Assembly: GCA_031272765.1 (NCBI GenBank)
Contig: JAISTD010000224.1
Span: forward strand, 1 to 36,408
Length of the DNA stretch: 36,408 nt
Direction of reading: 5' to 3'
From: Candidatus Methanovirga australis
GTDB taxonomy: Archaea > Methanobacteriota > Methanobacteria > Methanobacteriales > Methanobacteriaceae
Shown one piece after another: positions 9,088 to 19,225 of the stretch. The notes below the pieces were generated by a model. The model did no database searches, had not been told where the DNA came from, and was given only the letters and a program-made list of their open reading frames with translations. The translations under genes and the position numbers were made by a program. Numbering within the stretch: position 1 is the stretch's first letter; each line of letters begins with the position of its first letter.

Positions 9088-11484
9088 TTAATAACTATTT
9101 AAATAATGATTATAACTTGATTCAACATAATTTTTTGATCGCCATCTACAATCAATTGCAAAATTACTAATAAAATTTGCTCTTAACGATTGAATATCAT
9201 CAAATAGGATATTATTCTTATTACTTAAAAGGATAGTTGGATTTCCTAAAATATTTCTTTTAATAGGATATAGATTACCTTTTAAATCATCTAAAAATAA
9301 ATTTTGAGACGAATTCGTGAGAGTAATATTAATTTTAGTTCTTAAAAGTTCAGTATTCCCACCAATTATTATTTCAGCCTCGGGTAAATTTTCATATTTG
9401 GATAAAACCATGTATTTATTCATGAAATCAACTATATCATCTTTTAAAAGCTTTGAAGATAAAGTTAAAACAGAATAATCTCTTAAATTTGAAAAAGCCA
9501 TTATATTACAAATATTCAAGGCTTTTGATCCTAAAATAGATATATTATACCTCTCTCTTAAATAATTATCTAAACCCAAAAATCCAGTCATTATACCAAG
9601 TCTAATGTTCAGCTTATTTAAAATGCCTAATGTTTTAAAGAAACCATTTTTAATTTCTTCACTGGTAATATCCTCCCATTTCCAAATAAGTTCATAATTT
9701 CCATTCTTTGAAATATCTGCTGCGGCCTTCATAAAGTTTACAATATAATTGATATTAATCCTATTTTTTTTACTATTACTCTTATTTTCATAAGGAACTT
9801 CTAAATAAACTCTTTTAAAATTAAAATTATTTTCAGTTACGAACTTAAGAATATCCAAATCATTTATATAAATTGACAAATTAAAATCATTAATTTCATA
9901 TTTTTTAGATATTTGAGTGGTATAGTTTGAATAAAATCTTTCAAACCTTTTATCAACATAATCTACATCCTTAGGTAAATAGTCATTAACAATCAAATCA
10001 ATAATTTCATTATAAAAATCTCTTCTAAAATTATTAATTTGACTTATAGGTGCAAAAAGATTTTCATCATACTTGAATTTAATATCTGTCACAATAAAAG
10101 GAAGTTTTCCGATCTTTAACAAACTGTTTTTAAGATTATGAATAGTAAGAGGTTTATTGTGAGCGATTTGTAAAGGTTCCTTACCTTTTTTTCTTATAGA
10201 TAATTTTTTTCCATTTGCTAAACTAATAAAGCCTTTTAAAATAGGAAAGTTATTTTTATCAACATTAAAACTGATGGCAAGCTTTGATTTTTTTATTCTC
10301 CAAAGAGTTTCATTATTGATTAAATCCTTACTAAATTGTGACATGACACTACTTTTAACAATATAAACCTTAGAACCTTCAGATACTTTAAATTTCTTAT
10401 CTCTATTAATCTTTTTTATAAATAATTTTCTCCCTTTTAAAACAGGTTTATTTGAAACCTCAAAAGTGAAAAAATCATCTCCATCTTCAACAGCTAAAAC
10501 ATCACCTAAACCAACTGAAGTCAAAAGTTCATGTTTTAATTTAATTGTTAGACCCTTAAAATCAACTTTTTCTGTCATTCCAATAAATAGACCAGAACCC
10601 ATATTTTTCATATCAATTAGATTATTATCAAAGATATGACCAAAAGACTGTTTTCTATTAAAACCCAAACTTAATTTTTCAATAGCTATTGGGTCTCTCC
10701 AATTCTTTTTAAATTTTATTTTATTTAAAGCCACCCTATAGCTATTTATAACTATCGCAAGATAATTTTTATCTTCAATACATTCAAACTTAAAACAATC
10801 AATATTCAACTTCAATAATTCATTTAACTTAGAATACAAAGAAATATCCTTTGTTGAAAGCAAAAAAGAACCTACTTCATCAGATTTTCCATCACTTATC
10901 CTAAACTTAGCTCTACAGAATTGATTACATATCCTTTTATCTTCATCAGTGAATGAACACTGCCCAGAATAAGCAAAACATAAACCTCCATGAACGAAAA
11001 TTCCAAGTTCAAGGTTTAATAAATGACCCAAGCTCACAAGATAATCTAATTCTTTATAATCTAACTCACAAGCCAAAAAAATTCTTTTAATATCAAGATC
11101 TTTAACCCAACTCAAACCTAAACTATTAATTATATTTAACTTATTAGAAATAAATATCTTAAATTTAGGCAATATATCATTAATAACCTTAATCAAACCC
11201 AAATCCTGCACTAACACTCCATCAATGCCAATCTTATAAAGATTGACGATGAATTCTACAAGCTCAACAAAATCATCTTCCCTTACTAAATCATCAACAT
11301 TTAAATATATATCAACATTATAAAGATGAGCTGTTTCAACAGCCATTTTAATTTTTTCAATACTTAAAGTATCATCAAGCCAAAATGATTCTTTTTCAAA
11401 TAAACAAACAGAACTTGCTCCAGCAAAAATAGCTATTTCAATATTTTCAATAAAAACAGGAACGAATAATTCAGGTAATTTCAA
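9088..11484 (-). CDS. Large U32-family peptidase/hydroxylase-like protein (798 aa)
   Basis: GASSVCLFEKESF…IDGVLVQDLGLIKVI…LELGIFVHGGLCFAYSGQCSFTDEDKRICNQFCR: U32 cysteine motif. Confidence 0.85.
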   Translation of the reverse strand: MKLPELFVPVFIENIEIAIFAGASSVCLFEKESFWLDDTLSIEKIKMAVETAHLYNVDIYLNVDDLVREDDFVELVEFIVNLYKIGIDGVLVQDLGLIKVINDILPKFKIFISNKLNIINSLGLSWVKDLDIKRIFLACELDYKELDYLVSLGHLLNLELGIFVHGGLCFAYSGQCSFTDEDKRICNQFCRAKFRISDGKSDEVGSFLLSTKDISLYSKLNELLKLNIDCFKFECIEDKNYLAIVINSYRVALNKIKFKKNWRDPIAIEKLSLGFNRKQSFGHIFDNNLIDMKNMGSGLFIGMTEKVDFKGLTIKLKHELLTSVGLGDVLAVEDGDDFFTFEVSNKPVLKGRKLFIKKINRDKKFKVSEGSKVYIVKSSVMSQFSKDLINNETLWRIKKSKLAISFNVDKNNFPILKGFISLANGKKLSIRKKGKEPLQIAHNKPLTIHNLKNSLLKIGKLPFIVTDIKFKYDENLFAPISQINNFRRDFYNEIIDLIVNDYLPKDVDYVDKRFERFYSNYTTQISKKYEINDFNLSIYINDLDILKFVTENNFNFKRVYLEVPYENKSNSKKNRININYIVNFMKAAADISKNGNYELIWKWEDITSEEIKNGFFKTLGILNKLNIRLGIMTGFLGLDNYLRERYNISILGSKALNICNIMAFSNLRDYSVLTLSSKLLKDDIVDFMNKYMVLSKYENLPEAEIIIGGNTELLRTKINITLTNSSQNLFLDDLKGNLYPIKRNILGNPTILLSNKNNILFDDIQSLRANFISNFAIDCRWRSKNYVESSYNHYLNSY

Positions 11485-11486
11485 AT

Positions 11487-11918
11487 CTACAACTCCAAGT
11501 ACATAGACACTCCATTAGAACCATCTTCATAATAATTTTCTAAAAGATTTTTCTTCTTAAAACCAAGTTTACTGTAGAAACTTATTGCCATATTTTTAGA
11601 AGATTCAACTTCTAAACAGACAACATTAGCATCAAAACTTTTTAATACATTAATAGCTGTTTTAAGAAGAGCCGAACCCACATTTTGATTTCTAAATTCC
11701 TTACTAACAGCTATTGATATGATATGTCCTTGATTCTCATTTTTAAAGGAAAATATTATATAACCCACTATTAAATTTTTATCCTCAGCAACTAAAAACC
11801 CTGTTCCAATATCATATAGCCATTGTAACATGTTTTTTTCATAAGAATTAGAAAATGTTTCTTTTTCAATCTCATAAACTCTAATTAAATCTATGGTTTG
11901 AAATTCTCGTATTATCAT
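11487..11918 (-). CDS. RimI-like GNAT N-acetyltransferase
   Basis: IREFQTIDLIRVYEIEKETFSNSYEKN…ISIAVSKEFRNQNVGSALLKTAI…LEVESSKNMAISFYSKLGFKKKNLLENYY. Confidence 0.92.
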   Translation of the reverse strand: MIIREFQTIDLIRVYEIEKETFSNSYEKNMLQWLYDIGTGFLVAEDKNLIVGYIIFSFKNENQGHIISIAVSKEFRNQNVGSALLKTAINVLKSFDANVVCLEVESSKNMAISFYSKLGFKKKNLLENYYEDGSNGVSMYLEL

Positions 11919-12028
11919 TAATATAATATTATGAATTTTTTAATATATAACTATTATTATATTATTTTAAGAATAATTATGATACTATTTTAAGAATCCC
12001 ATTTAGACGAATAAATAACTTCATATCC

Positions 12029-12159
12029 CAATGCTGTCAACTTAAAGCAATGAAACTCTAAGTCTTAAAATATTTAATTAATATTTTTATAATTTAAGTA
12101 CTTCAAATCAATTAATAACAACAAATTTTTAATAAAATTTATTATCTTGACAGCATTGC
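12029..12159. repeat. Inverted repeat pair CAATGCTGTCAA … TTGACAGCATTG bounding a ~131-bp element (MITE-like candidate)
   Basis: Perfect 12-bp inverted repeats at 12029-12040 and 12148-12159; no ORF inside. Confidence 0.55.
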
Positions 12160-12225
12160 ATGATACCCAAAAAAATAATCTCAATAGCCATATTCAGCCA
12201 AAACTTTTAGAAACAGAAAACAGCA

Positions 12226-12285
12226 GAAACCTCGTTTCATAAATTTCTCAATTCCTTTGAAATCAAAGATTTTCCTAAATTGTTC
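12226..12285 (-). repeat. Outlying, inverted copies of the variable-stem hairpin unit
   Basis: GAAAC-CTC-GTTTC (12226-12238) and GAAATC-AAA-GATTTTC (12259-12274), each with AAATTTCTC/CCTAAATT lead-in on the opposite strand. Confidence 0.6.
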
Positions 12286-12433
12286 ATTTTGTTCACAACA
12301 AAAGTTTGATCAAAAACATTTTATAGATAGAATATAGAATTAAATTTTACTCAATTTTTTCTAAAAAAAATTGGACTTAAATTTTATAAAGAAAAAATAT
12401 ATAAACCTAACTATGAAATATTAAATACAAATG

Positions 12434-13321
12434 TCATATTTTCCAGGGTTTCATCGGTTTAAAACCCTGTTTAGCTATTTTTTCCTGAGAATTTAGAACA
12501 TAATCTATAAATTCATTAACTCCTTCTTTGTCTTTATTCAAAGGCACTAAACTGATAATATGTTCTGTTTCTCTTTTTAATATATCGTTTCCTTTAAAAA
12601 AACTACCATTTAAAAAAGTGTATGCTGATTTGGAATTTTTAACAAATTTAAAAGCATCATATTGGGAATTAAGGGTTTTAATAATGTTAAAATTTATGTC
12701 ATTATCATCTAAAGTTTGCCAAGCTAACCTTTGAGCTGTACCATTCACTGACACGAATTTAAGATCATTCAAATCATCAAGATATTTTATATTCTCATTT
12801 TTAAGATTTTTATCGTTTGTTATTAAAACCAAATTGTCATGAGCTATTGGAACAAATTCTAAATCTTTTTTAAATCCTATTAATGGATCATCTAAAGCTA
12901 AAATGTCGACTAAACCTCTTTCTCCTAAACTATAAGAATTCTCATCACTACAACTATAAAGTCCAAGATCCATTGAAAAATCTGTGTTTAGATATTCTAA
13001 AAGCCCAATTGTTATTGGACCACCATATATCATGATTTTTTCTACTTCATTAATCTTATCTTGGTATTGAAGATATTTTTTTAGTAGTTCGTTTCCTTTT
13101 ATTGTTAGTTCTGTTCCAGATTTATTTGATTGGACTAATTGAAAACCTAACTTATCTTCAGCATTTTTAATTCTGCGATTAAGAACACTATGTGATATAC
13201 TTAATTTATTTGCTGCTTTTCTTTGGGAAAAAGTTTCAGTTATTGTTTCTAATGTTTTAAATAGATTATAATCATATTTTTTTCCATCGACATTCATTCC
13301 AATTTCAGCTTTAAATTTCAT
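12434..13321 (-). CDS. LysR/ModE-like winged-HTH regulator with periplasmic-binding-like effector domain
   Basis: TFSQRKAANKLSISHSVLNRRIKNAEDKLGFQLVQSNKSGTELTIKGNELLKKY (LysR-type HTH) plus C-terminal substrate-binding-like domain. Confidence 0.8.
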   Translation of the reverse strand: MKFKAEIGMNVDGKKYDYNLFKTLETITETFSQRKAANKLSISHSVLNRRIKNAEDKLGFQLVQSNKSGTELTIKGNELLKKYLQYQDKINEVEKIMIYGGPITIGLLEYLNTDFSMDLGLYSCSDENSYSLGERGLVDILALDDPLIGFKKDLEFVPIAHDNLVLITNDKNLKNENIKYLDDLNDLKFVSVNGTAQRLAWQTLDDNDINFNIIKTLNSQYDAFKFVKNSKSAYTFLNGSFFKGNDILKRETEHIISLVPLNKDKEGVNEFIDYVLNSQEKIAKQGFKPMKPWKI

Positions 13322-13453
13322 ATTTTTTCATCTTTAAATTATTTATATCTTAAACTATCTAATAATTTATTATATAAATAGATACTGAAAATAGAATAAG
13401 TGCTAAAAATTAGAATTAAATAAGAATATAACTAATATAAAATAATATCTAAG

Positions 13454-13552
13454 TTATATTCCCAAGGATATTCCAATACTTGATCCAATTCCAAATGATA
13501 TTAAAAGAAGAATTAGAATTAGCATAACTTTTCCTTGACTATACACAACCAT
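13454..13552 (-). CDS. Un-annotated 32-aa single-TM small protein (MVVYSQGKVMLILILLLISFGIGSSIGISLGI)
   Basis: Complete ORF missed by the ORF track; GGAG Shine-Dalgarno-like motif 7 nt before ATG; strongly hydrophobic with a GxGxxxG-like tail. Confidence 0.6.
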   Translation of the reverse strand: MVVYSQGKVMLILILLLISFGIGSSIGISLGI

Positions 13553-13997
13553 ATTAACACTCCATTTCACTTATTTTTTTATTCATTTATCGAATTTTGT
13601 ATTGAATTCCATTTTTGTGTCTAAATTTATTATAGTTATTAATGATTTAAATTCCAAATTGATTATTTATATGAGTAGTGTTTCATTTTTAGAATGAAAT
13701 TTGAGGGTAATTTTTTATTTAGGTTAATATTTAGTAATTAATTTTTATTAGAGTTTATTAATTCAAATAAATATCCGCACTAAAATTTATATATTCATTC
13801 TATTTTTCATTGTTTTACATTCATACAGATTATTGGGAATCATCATATAATTAATAGACTATATCTTTTATTCAAAGTAATCATATATATTATCAACAAT
13901 AAAAGAATATTATTTGAAGTCAAAATACCTTTTTTACATAATTTATATATGATTAAATTAATATATTATTGTAGTTTTATATATACTTTATTCTTTG

Positions 13998-14020
13998 TGT
14001 AAGTGTGTACACACATACAC
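13998..14020. promoter_or_regulatory. Palindrome GTGTGTACACAC within TGTGTAAGTGTGTACACACATACACA
   Basis: Perfect 12-bp palindrome; related palindrome at 14189-14216. Confidence 0.55.
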
Positions 14021-14188
14021 ATAAATTTTTATTTAAAAATCTTTAATTTAGTTTTATTAGAATATTTCATGAATATTCAGATTTTAAATAGCTAAATATT
14101 AATTTATAAATTTTATTTTTTTATTATAATTATTTAAATAACTTATCTTACTAAATAATTAATTTTAAATCAAAAAGAAAAAAGTAAT

Positions 14189-14216
14189 AAGTGTGTATGT
14201 ACACACTTACACACAA
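14189..14216. promoter_or_regulatory. Palindrome AAGTGTGTA-TG-TACACACTT followed by ACACACA
   Basis: Two 9-bp inverted arms; upstream of the RHH gene at 14370. Confidence 0.6.
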
Positions 14217-14369
14217 AAATATTTATCTTCATATAAAATATAAATAAATAAGAAATCAAATAAATAAAATTTAAAACATTTAATAATTTATAAAAATATA
14301 TAAATAATGGATTACATAATTCCACTAATAGAAAATAAATATATATAATCAAAAACAAAGTTAAAATTC

Positions 14370-14567
14370 ATGGTTGAAAAAGATGAAGTTGATAAAATTT
14401 GGAAACTATCTGAAAAGTCGAGAATGAACATATCATTACCAGAAGAGTTAGCTAACTGGTTAGATGAAAGAGCATCAGATAATTGGAGATTAGACAAAGG
14501 TGCAAGGTCTAAAGAAGTAACAAAAATATTATTAGAAGCTAAAAGAACAAGTGATGAAAAAATTTAA
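14370..14567 (+). CDS. Small ribbon-helix-helix-like DNA-binding protein (65 aa)
   Basis: RMNISLPEELANWLDERASDNWRLDKGARSKEVTKILLEA matches the RHH pattern; immediately upstream of iorA. Confidence 0.65.
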   Translation: MVEKDEVDKIWKLSEKSRMNISLPEELANWLDERASDNWRLDKGARSKEVTKILLEAKRTSDEKI

Positions 14568-14602
14568 TAGCTATTTCAAATCAATGATGATAGGTGTATT
14601 AA

Positions 14603-16606
14603 GTGCCATTAGAAGACCTTTTAATTAACAAACCTAAGAAAAAATTATTTTTACTTGGAAATGAAGCTGCAGTCCGAGGAGCCATTGAAGCAGGAGTTTC
14701 AATTGCAGCCACTTACCCTGGAACTCCATCATCTGAAATAGGAGATGTACTACATTACTTAGCAAAAGATGCTAACATCTACTTTGAATTTTCTGTCAAT
14801 GAAAAAGTAGCTATGGAAGTTGCAGCAACCGCAGCAGTGTCAGGACTTAGATCATTTACTTTTATGAAACATGTTGGTTTAAATGTTGCCTCTGACTCAT
14901 TTATGACAACGGCTTACAATGGAGTCAACGGTGGAATGGTAATATTAACTGCAGATGACCCTTCGATGTTTTCATCCCAAAATGAACAAGATAACAGACA
15001 TTATGGGAGATTAGCTAAAATACCAATCTTAGAACCTTCCAATCCACAAGAAATAAAAGATATGATGGTTTATGGATTTGAACTTTCTGAAAAATTCAAA
15101 ACTCCAGTTATAATCCGTACAAGCACCCGAATATCTCATATGAGAGGAATTGTAGAATTAAATGAAATAAAAGCTTCAAATAATATTAATGAAAATATTC
15201 ATTGGAAAAAAGGGTTTTTTAAGAAAAATCCAAAGCAATGGGTTCCTGTTCCTGGAAATGCAGCTGAAATGCATAAAAATTTAGCTCTAAAGTTTGAAAA
15301 TATTAAAAAAATAAATACAAAATTAAACAAGATCTATTCTGCTCCAAAGGCCACAAAAAATAAAAATTCCAAATTCAAACTAGGGATTGTTTCAAGTGGA
15401 AGTAGCTTTAACTATGCTTACGATACAATAAATAAATATGATTTAGGAATTGATATTCTCAAACTTGGATTCACCTATCCATTTCCTGAAAAAGAAGTTT
15501 TAAACTTCATTAAAGACTTAGATGGGGTTTTTATAGTTGAAGAAGTAGATCCTATAGTAGAAAAAGAAATCTTATCAATAATAGGAAAAAATCAGCTGAA
15601 AATATCTGTTTTTGGAAAATTAAACAATGTATTCCCTATGATTTACGAATTTAATCCAGATATTTTATTAAACTCATTTAAAAAATTCTATAAAATAGCC
15701 AAAAAAGAAAATGAAAAAGTAAATGGGGGAAAAAATAATATAAACGATATTTATGATGAATTTTCTAAAGAAGAGATTAACATTAATGAATACAATCAAA
15801 ACACAAAATTAGAAAATACTCAACTTAACAACTTAATTGAAAGCCTTCCAAATAGACATCCAACCTTATGTCCTGGTTGTCCACATAGAACCTCATATTT
15901 TGCAGTTAAAAAGTCTATAGAAGAACTTGAAATCTCCGAGGATAATGTGATATTTGCATCAGATATTGGATGCTATACATTAGGTATCAGTCCACCATAT
16001 CAAACAGCTGATTATCTATTATCCATGGGTTCAAGCATAGGGAATGGGGGAGGATTCTCAAAAGCAACAAATCAAACTGTCATGAGTTTTATTGGTGATT
16101 CTACATTCTTCCATAGTGGAATATCCCCACTAATAAACTGTATACATAATAAAAACAAATTTGTTCTTACAATATTGGATAATAGAACAACTGCAATGAC
16201 TGGAGGTCAATCAAATCCAGGGCTTAATGTAGATGGTATGGGTGATCCTGCACCAGAAATATCTATTGAAAAAATAGCTATTAGCTTAGGAATCAAATTT
16301 GTAAAGACAATAAATCCATTGAATTTAAAAAAAACAATTGAAACTTATAAAGAAGCCATCAAATATGATGGTATATCAGTTATAATAGCTAAATCTCCAT
16401 GTATATTAATAAAAGGATTGAAAAAGAGAAAACCTATGGAAATTGATTATAATAAATGTAATAAATGTTTAGAATGTCTTAAATTTCTTGCATGTCCAGC
16501 TATTTCAATGAAAAATGATGAAATAATAATAGATTCACTTAGTTGTAAAGGATGTACAACTTGCAGGCAAATGTGTAAAGAGAAAGCTATTAAAATTAAA
16601 AGATAA
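14603..16606 (+). CDS. iorA: Indolepyruvate:ferredoxin oxidoreductase alpha subunit
   Basis: LLGNEAAVRGAIEAGVSIAATYPGTPSSEIGD…RHPTLCPGCPHRTSYFAVKK…ASDIGCYTLG…GDSTFFHSGI; C-terminal 4Fe-4S Cys clusters; GTG start. Confidence 0.95.
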   Translation: MPLEDLLINKPKKKLFLLGNEAAVRGAIEAGVSIAATYPGTPSSEIGDVLHYLAKDANIYFEFSVNEKVAMEVAATAAVSGLRSFTFMKHVGLNVASDSFMTTAYNGVNGGMVILTADDPSMFSSQNEQDNRHYGRLAKIPILEPSNPQEIKDMMVYGFELSEKFKTPVIIRTSTRISHMRGIVELNEIKASNNINENIHWKKGFFKKNPKQWVPVPGNAAEMHKNLALKFENIKKINTKLNKIYSAPKATKNKNSKFKLGIVSSGSSFNYAYDTINKYDLGIDILKLGFTYPFPEKEVLNFIKDLDGVFIVEEVDPIVEKEILSIIGKNQLKISVFGKLNNVFPMIYEFNPDILLNSFKKFYKIAKKENEKVNGGKNNINDIYDEFSKEEININEYNQNTKLENTQLNNLIESLPNRHPTLCPGCPHRTSYFAVKKSIEELEISEDNVIFASDIGCYTLGISPPYQTADYLLSMGSSIGNGGGFSKATNQTVMSFIGDSTFFHSGISPLINCIHNKNKFVLTILDNRTTAMTGGQSNPGLNVDGMGDPAPEISIEKIAISLGIKFVKTINPLNLKKTIETYKEAIKYDGISVIIAKSPCILIKGLKKRKPMEIDYNKCNKCLECLKFLACPAISMKNDEIIIDSLSCKGCTTCRQMCKEKAIKIKR

Positions 16607-16621
16607 TTAACAGAATAGAAA

Positions 16622-17266
16622 ATGATTAATATGATAGAAGATATATTCTCAAAAAATCCTGAATTTTGTAAAGACTCATACACCATATATATATGCGGTG
16701 TTGGAGGACAAGGAATAATAAAAACATCAACAATCATCGGAAACGGAGCTATAAATGAAGAAAAAAATGTGGTAATGAGTGAAGTACACGGAATGTCTCA
16801 AAGAGGAGGAATTGTATCTACGGAACTTAAAATTGGAAACTATAAGAGTTCACTTATTGAAGAATTTAGTTCAGATATGATTATCGGTTTTGAACCGATT
16901 GAAGTTGTTAGAAACTTAAATAAAGCAAACAAGGACACTAAAATAATAATCAATACACAGCCAATAATTCCTTCTAACATTAGCTCTCAAAAAAATAGCT
17001 ATCCTGATATTAATGAAGTAATAGCCATTCTAAGAGAAAATTATAATTATGTGTATCCTATAGATGGTAGTCAATTAGCTAAAGAATCTGGGAATATACT
17101 AACTTTAAATATGGTTTTATTAGGTGCTGCAACTGCAGATGAAACCTTTCCAATATCTAAAGACAATATTATAATAGCTATGCAAAATAATCTAAAAGCA
17201 AATTTCTATGATATAAATGCTGAAGCTATTGAAAAAGGATATGAAAAAGTTAAATCACTTCAATAG
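16622..17266 (+). CDS. iorB: Indolepyruvate:ferredoxin oxidoreductase beta subunit
   Basis: YICGVGGQGIIKTSTIIGNGAI…SEVHGMSQRGGIVSTELKIG…FEPIEVVRNL. Confidence 0.95.
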   Translation: MINMIEDIFSKNPEFCKDSYTIYICGVGGQGIIKTSTIIGNGAINEEKNVVMSEVHGMSQRGGIVSTELKIGNYKSSLIEEFSSDMIIGFEPIEVVRNLNKANKDTKIIINTQPIIPSNISSQKNSYPDINEVIAILRENYNYVYPIDGSQLAKESGNILTLNMVLLGAATADETFPISKDNIIIAMQNNLKANFYDINAEAIEKGYEKVKSLQ

Positions 17267-17409
17267 ATTTATCTTTACTTTAATTTTATTTAATTTAACT
17301 TTATTTGATAATAATATTTATATCTTATTTAATTATATTAATTATTAATCTTGTTTGATTTTAATATTTTACTTAATTAATACATTATATTGAAGTTGGA
17401 ATTGGAATT

Positions 17410-17691
17410 ATGGGATTTAAATTAAGACATAGTATACTTAAAAGAGACAGCATAGATGAAAGTTTTGAAGTTGTGGGTTCTGAAAATCATTTCGAAAATG
17501 AAGAATATATTATAGGAATAGATAGTGATACATTAATTGGAGTAGAATTAATTATAACAACTATTTTAAATAACGATTTTAAAAATTGGAATATGATTAA
17601 AGAAAATGATGAAATTAATTCATTTTCAAGCCTACTTTTAAAATTAGGTTATAAAAAAGAAGAAATAGAGTATATTTTAAATGAAATGTGA
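17410..17691 (+). CDS. Hypothetical protein (93 aa)
   Basis: Acidic small ORF with good start context. Confidence 0.45.
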   Translation: MGFKLRHSILKRDSIDESFEVVGSENHFENEEYIIGIDSDTLIGVELIITTILNNDFKNWNMIKENDEINSFSSLLLKLGYKKEEIEYILNEM

Positions 17692-18001
17692 CTAAATATC
17701 TTCATAAATTAAAATGGGGTATTATTCTAAATTTTATAAGTTAAAATATCTTTTATTATATTTTTTATTAAAAAAATTAATTTAAATAAATAATCCCTAA
17801 TTTTGAATTAAATTAAGATCCTAATGATAAAAATCTCTATTTTAAATTCATAAATTTTAACACATATTATAAACAAAAAACTAATATTAGATTAAAATTA
17901 TATAAAACACTTTACAATATTGCATTATTTATCTAAATTATGAAAACATAAAATTAACCAAAAGTCAGTTTAATATAAATAAGTTTTAAACAAGTGAAAT
18001 T

Positions 18002-18874
18002 ATGGAGTCTACAAATCATTCCAATGATGAACAATCTGAGATTGAAAAAAAATATGAAAGATACTTAGATGATTTATACTATGATGAAGATGATGAAAAT
18101 ATTGAAAGAAGTAAAAAGATTAAGAGAAATAAAAGACATGACCCTTCTCTAAAAGATCAATTATTATCTTATGAACGAGATCACGGTTCAATATCATCCA
18201 TTCCAATACCAAAATCAAATTTAAAAAATCCAGATAGAAGTTTAACATTTGAAAAGAAAGACAATAAAAATTATAACAACAAAAATAATAATAATAAGTT
18301 AAATAAGCAAAATACAAATACAATGAGTGAATATGGCACTAATAAAACACATGATACTTATAATTATACAATGAACAATGATAACGAAGAGGATAAATAT
18401 TATATTAAAACTGAATCCAATCCTTTTCCTAATTTATCAACAATTAATAAGTCATTGAATAGTGATATAAACAATAATGACTCCCATATTGAGGCATATA
18501 TCAATGACAAGATATCAAAAAGAGATATAAATAAAATAAATCCAAAGGATAATAGTAATAATAGAAATAATAATCAATTAAACAATACAAACAGGAAATC
18601 TTCCAATAAAGATCACAATTATATTAAAAATGAAAAAAGAAAAATGGAAAATAAAATAATGAACAAAAAAGCTGAGTATACTAATAGAATACCACTTCAT
18701 AAAAAATCTGTCTTTAACCATGATAACTCTAAACCAAACAAAACCAATGAAAATAACGACTCACAATTCATCACCACTATTTTTATTATACTAATCATTT
18801 TTATAATCTTAATGATAGTCTATGGATTTCATTTAATAACAGAACAATCAATCTTTGATTATCTGAAACTATAA
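18002..18874 (+). CDS. Asn/Lys-rich low-complexity protein with single C-terminal TM segment
   Basis: Long N-rich region then FITTIFIILIIFIILMIVYGFHL tail anchor. Confidence 0.6.
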   Translation: MESTNHSNDEQSEIEKKYERYLDDLYYDEDDENIERSKKIKRNKRHDPSLKDQLLSYERDHGSISSIPIPKSNLKNPDRSLTFEKKDNKNYNNKNNNNKLNKQNTNTMSEYGTNKTHDTYNYTMNNDNEEDKYYIKTESNPFPNLSTINKSLNSDINNNDSHIEAYINDKISKRDINKINPKDNSNNRNNNQLNNTNRKSSNKDHNYIKNEKRKMENKIMNKKAEYTNRIPLHKKSVFNHDNSKPNKTNENNDSQFITTIFIILIIFIILMIVYGFHLITEQSIFDYLKL

Positions 18875-19225
18875 TCCTTTGGATTCTATCCTAAAAATAA
18901 GATTAATGTTATCACTTTCCATCAAACCAATACAATATATTAAAATAATATAATATAACTTATATATGCGAATATTATTGAAATTATTATTGTAAACCAG
19001 TTAAAAATAGAAAAAGTTGTTAAAAGGATACATAAAATATTTTTAATGTTTTAAGATTAAATGTTAAAAATAAGATAAAAATGTTTAAACTGAAAATATT
19101 TTCACAATAACTTATTGCAACCACTATTAAATGGTAACAACATTTTTCCTTGGAGATATATTTATTTAAAATTTAGAGTGAAAATTTTAGGTCTCTATAG
19201 TATTTTTTCATTCATTAATTGTTTA

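Noticed and set aside
14170-14497. Minus ORFs 14170-14358 and 14312-14497
   Set aside because: Phe/Tyr/Ile-rich AT-bias ORFs; the second overlaps the RHH gene antisense.
18120-18323. Minus ORF of 67 aa
   Set aside because: Complement of an Asn-rich coding stretch; Tyr/Phe-rich artefact.
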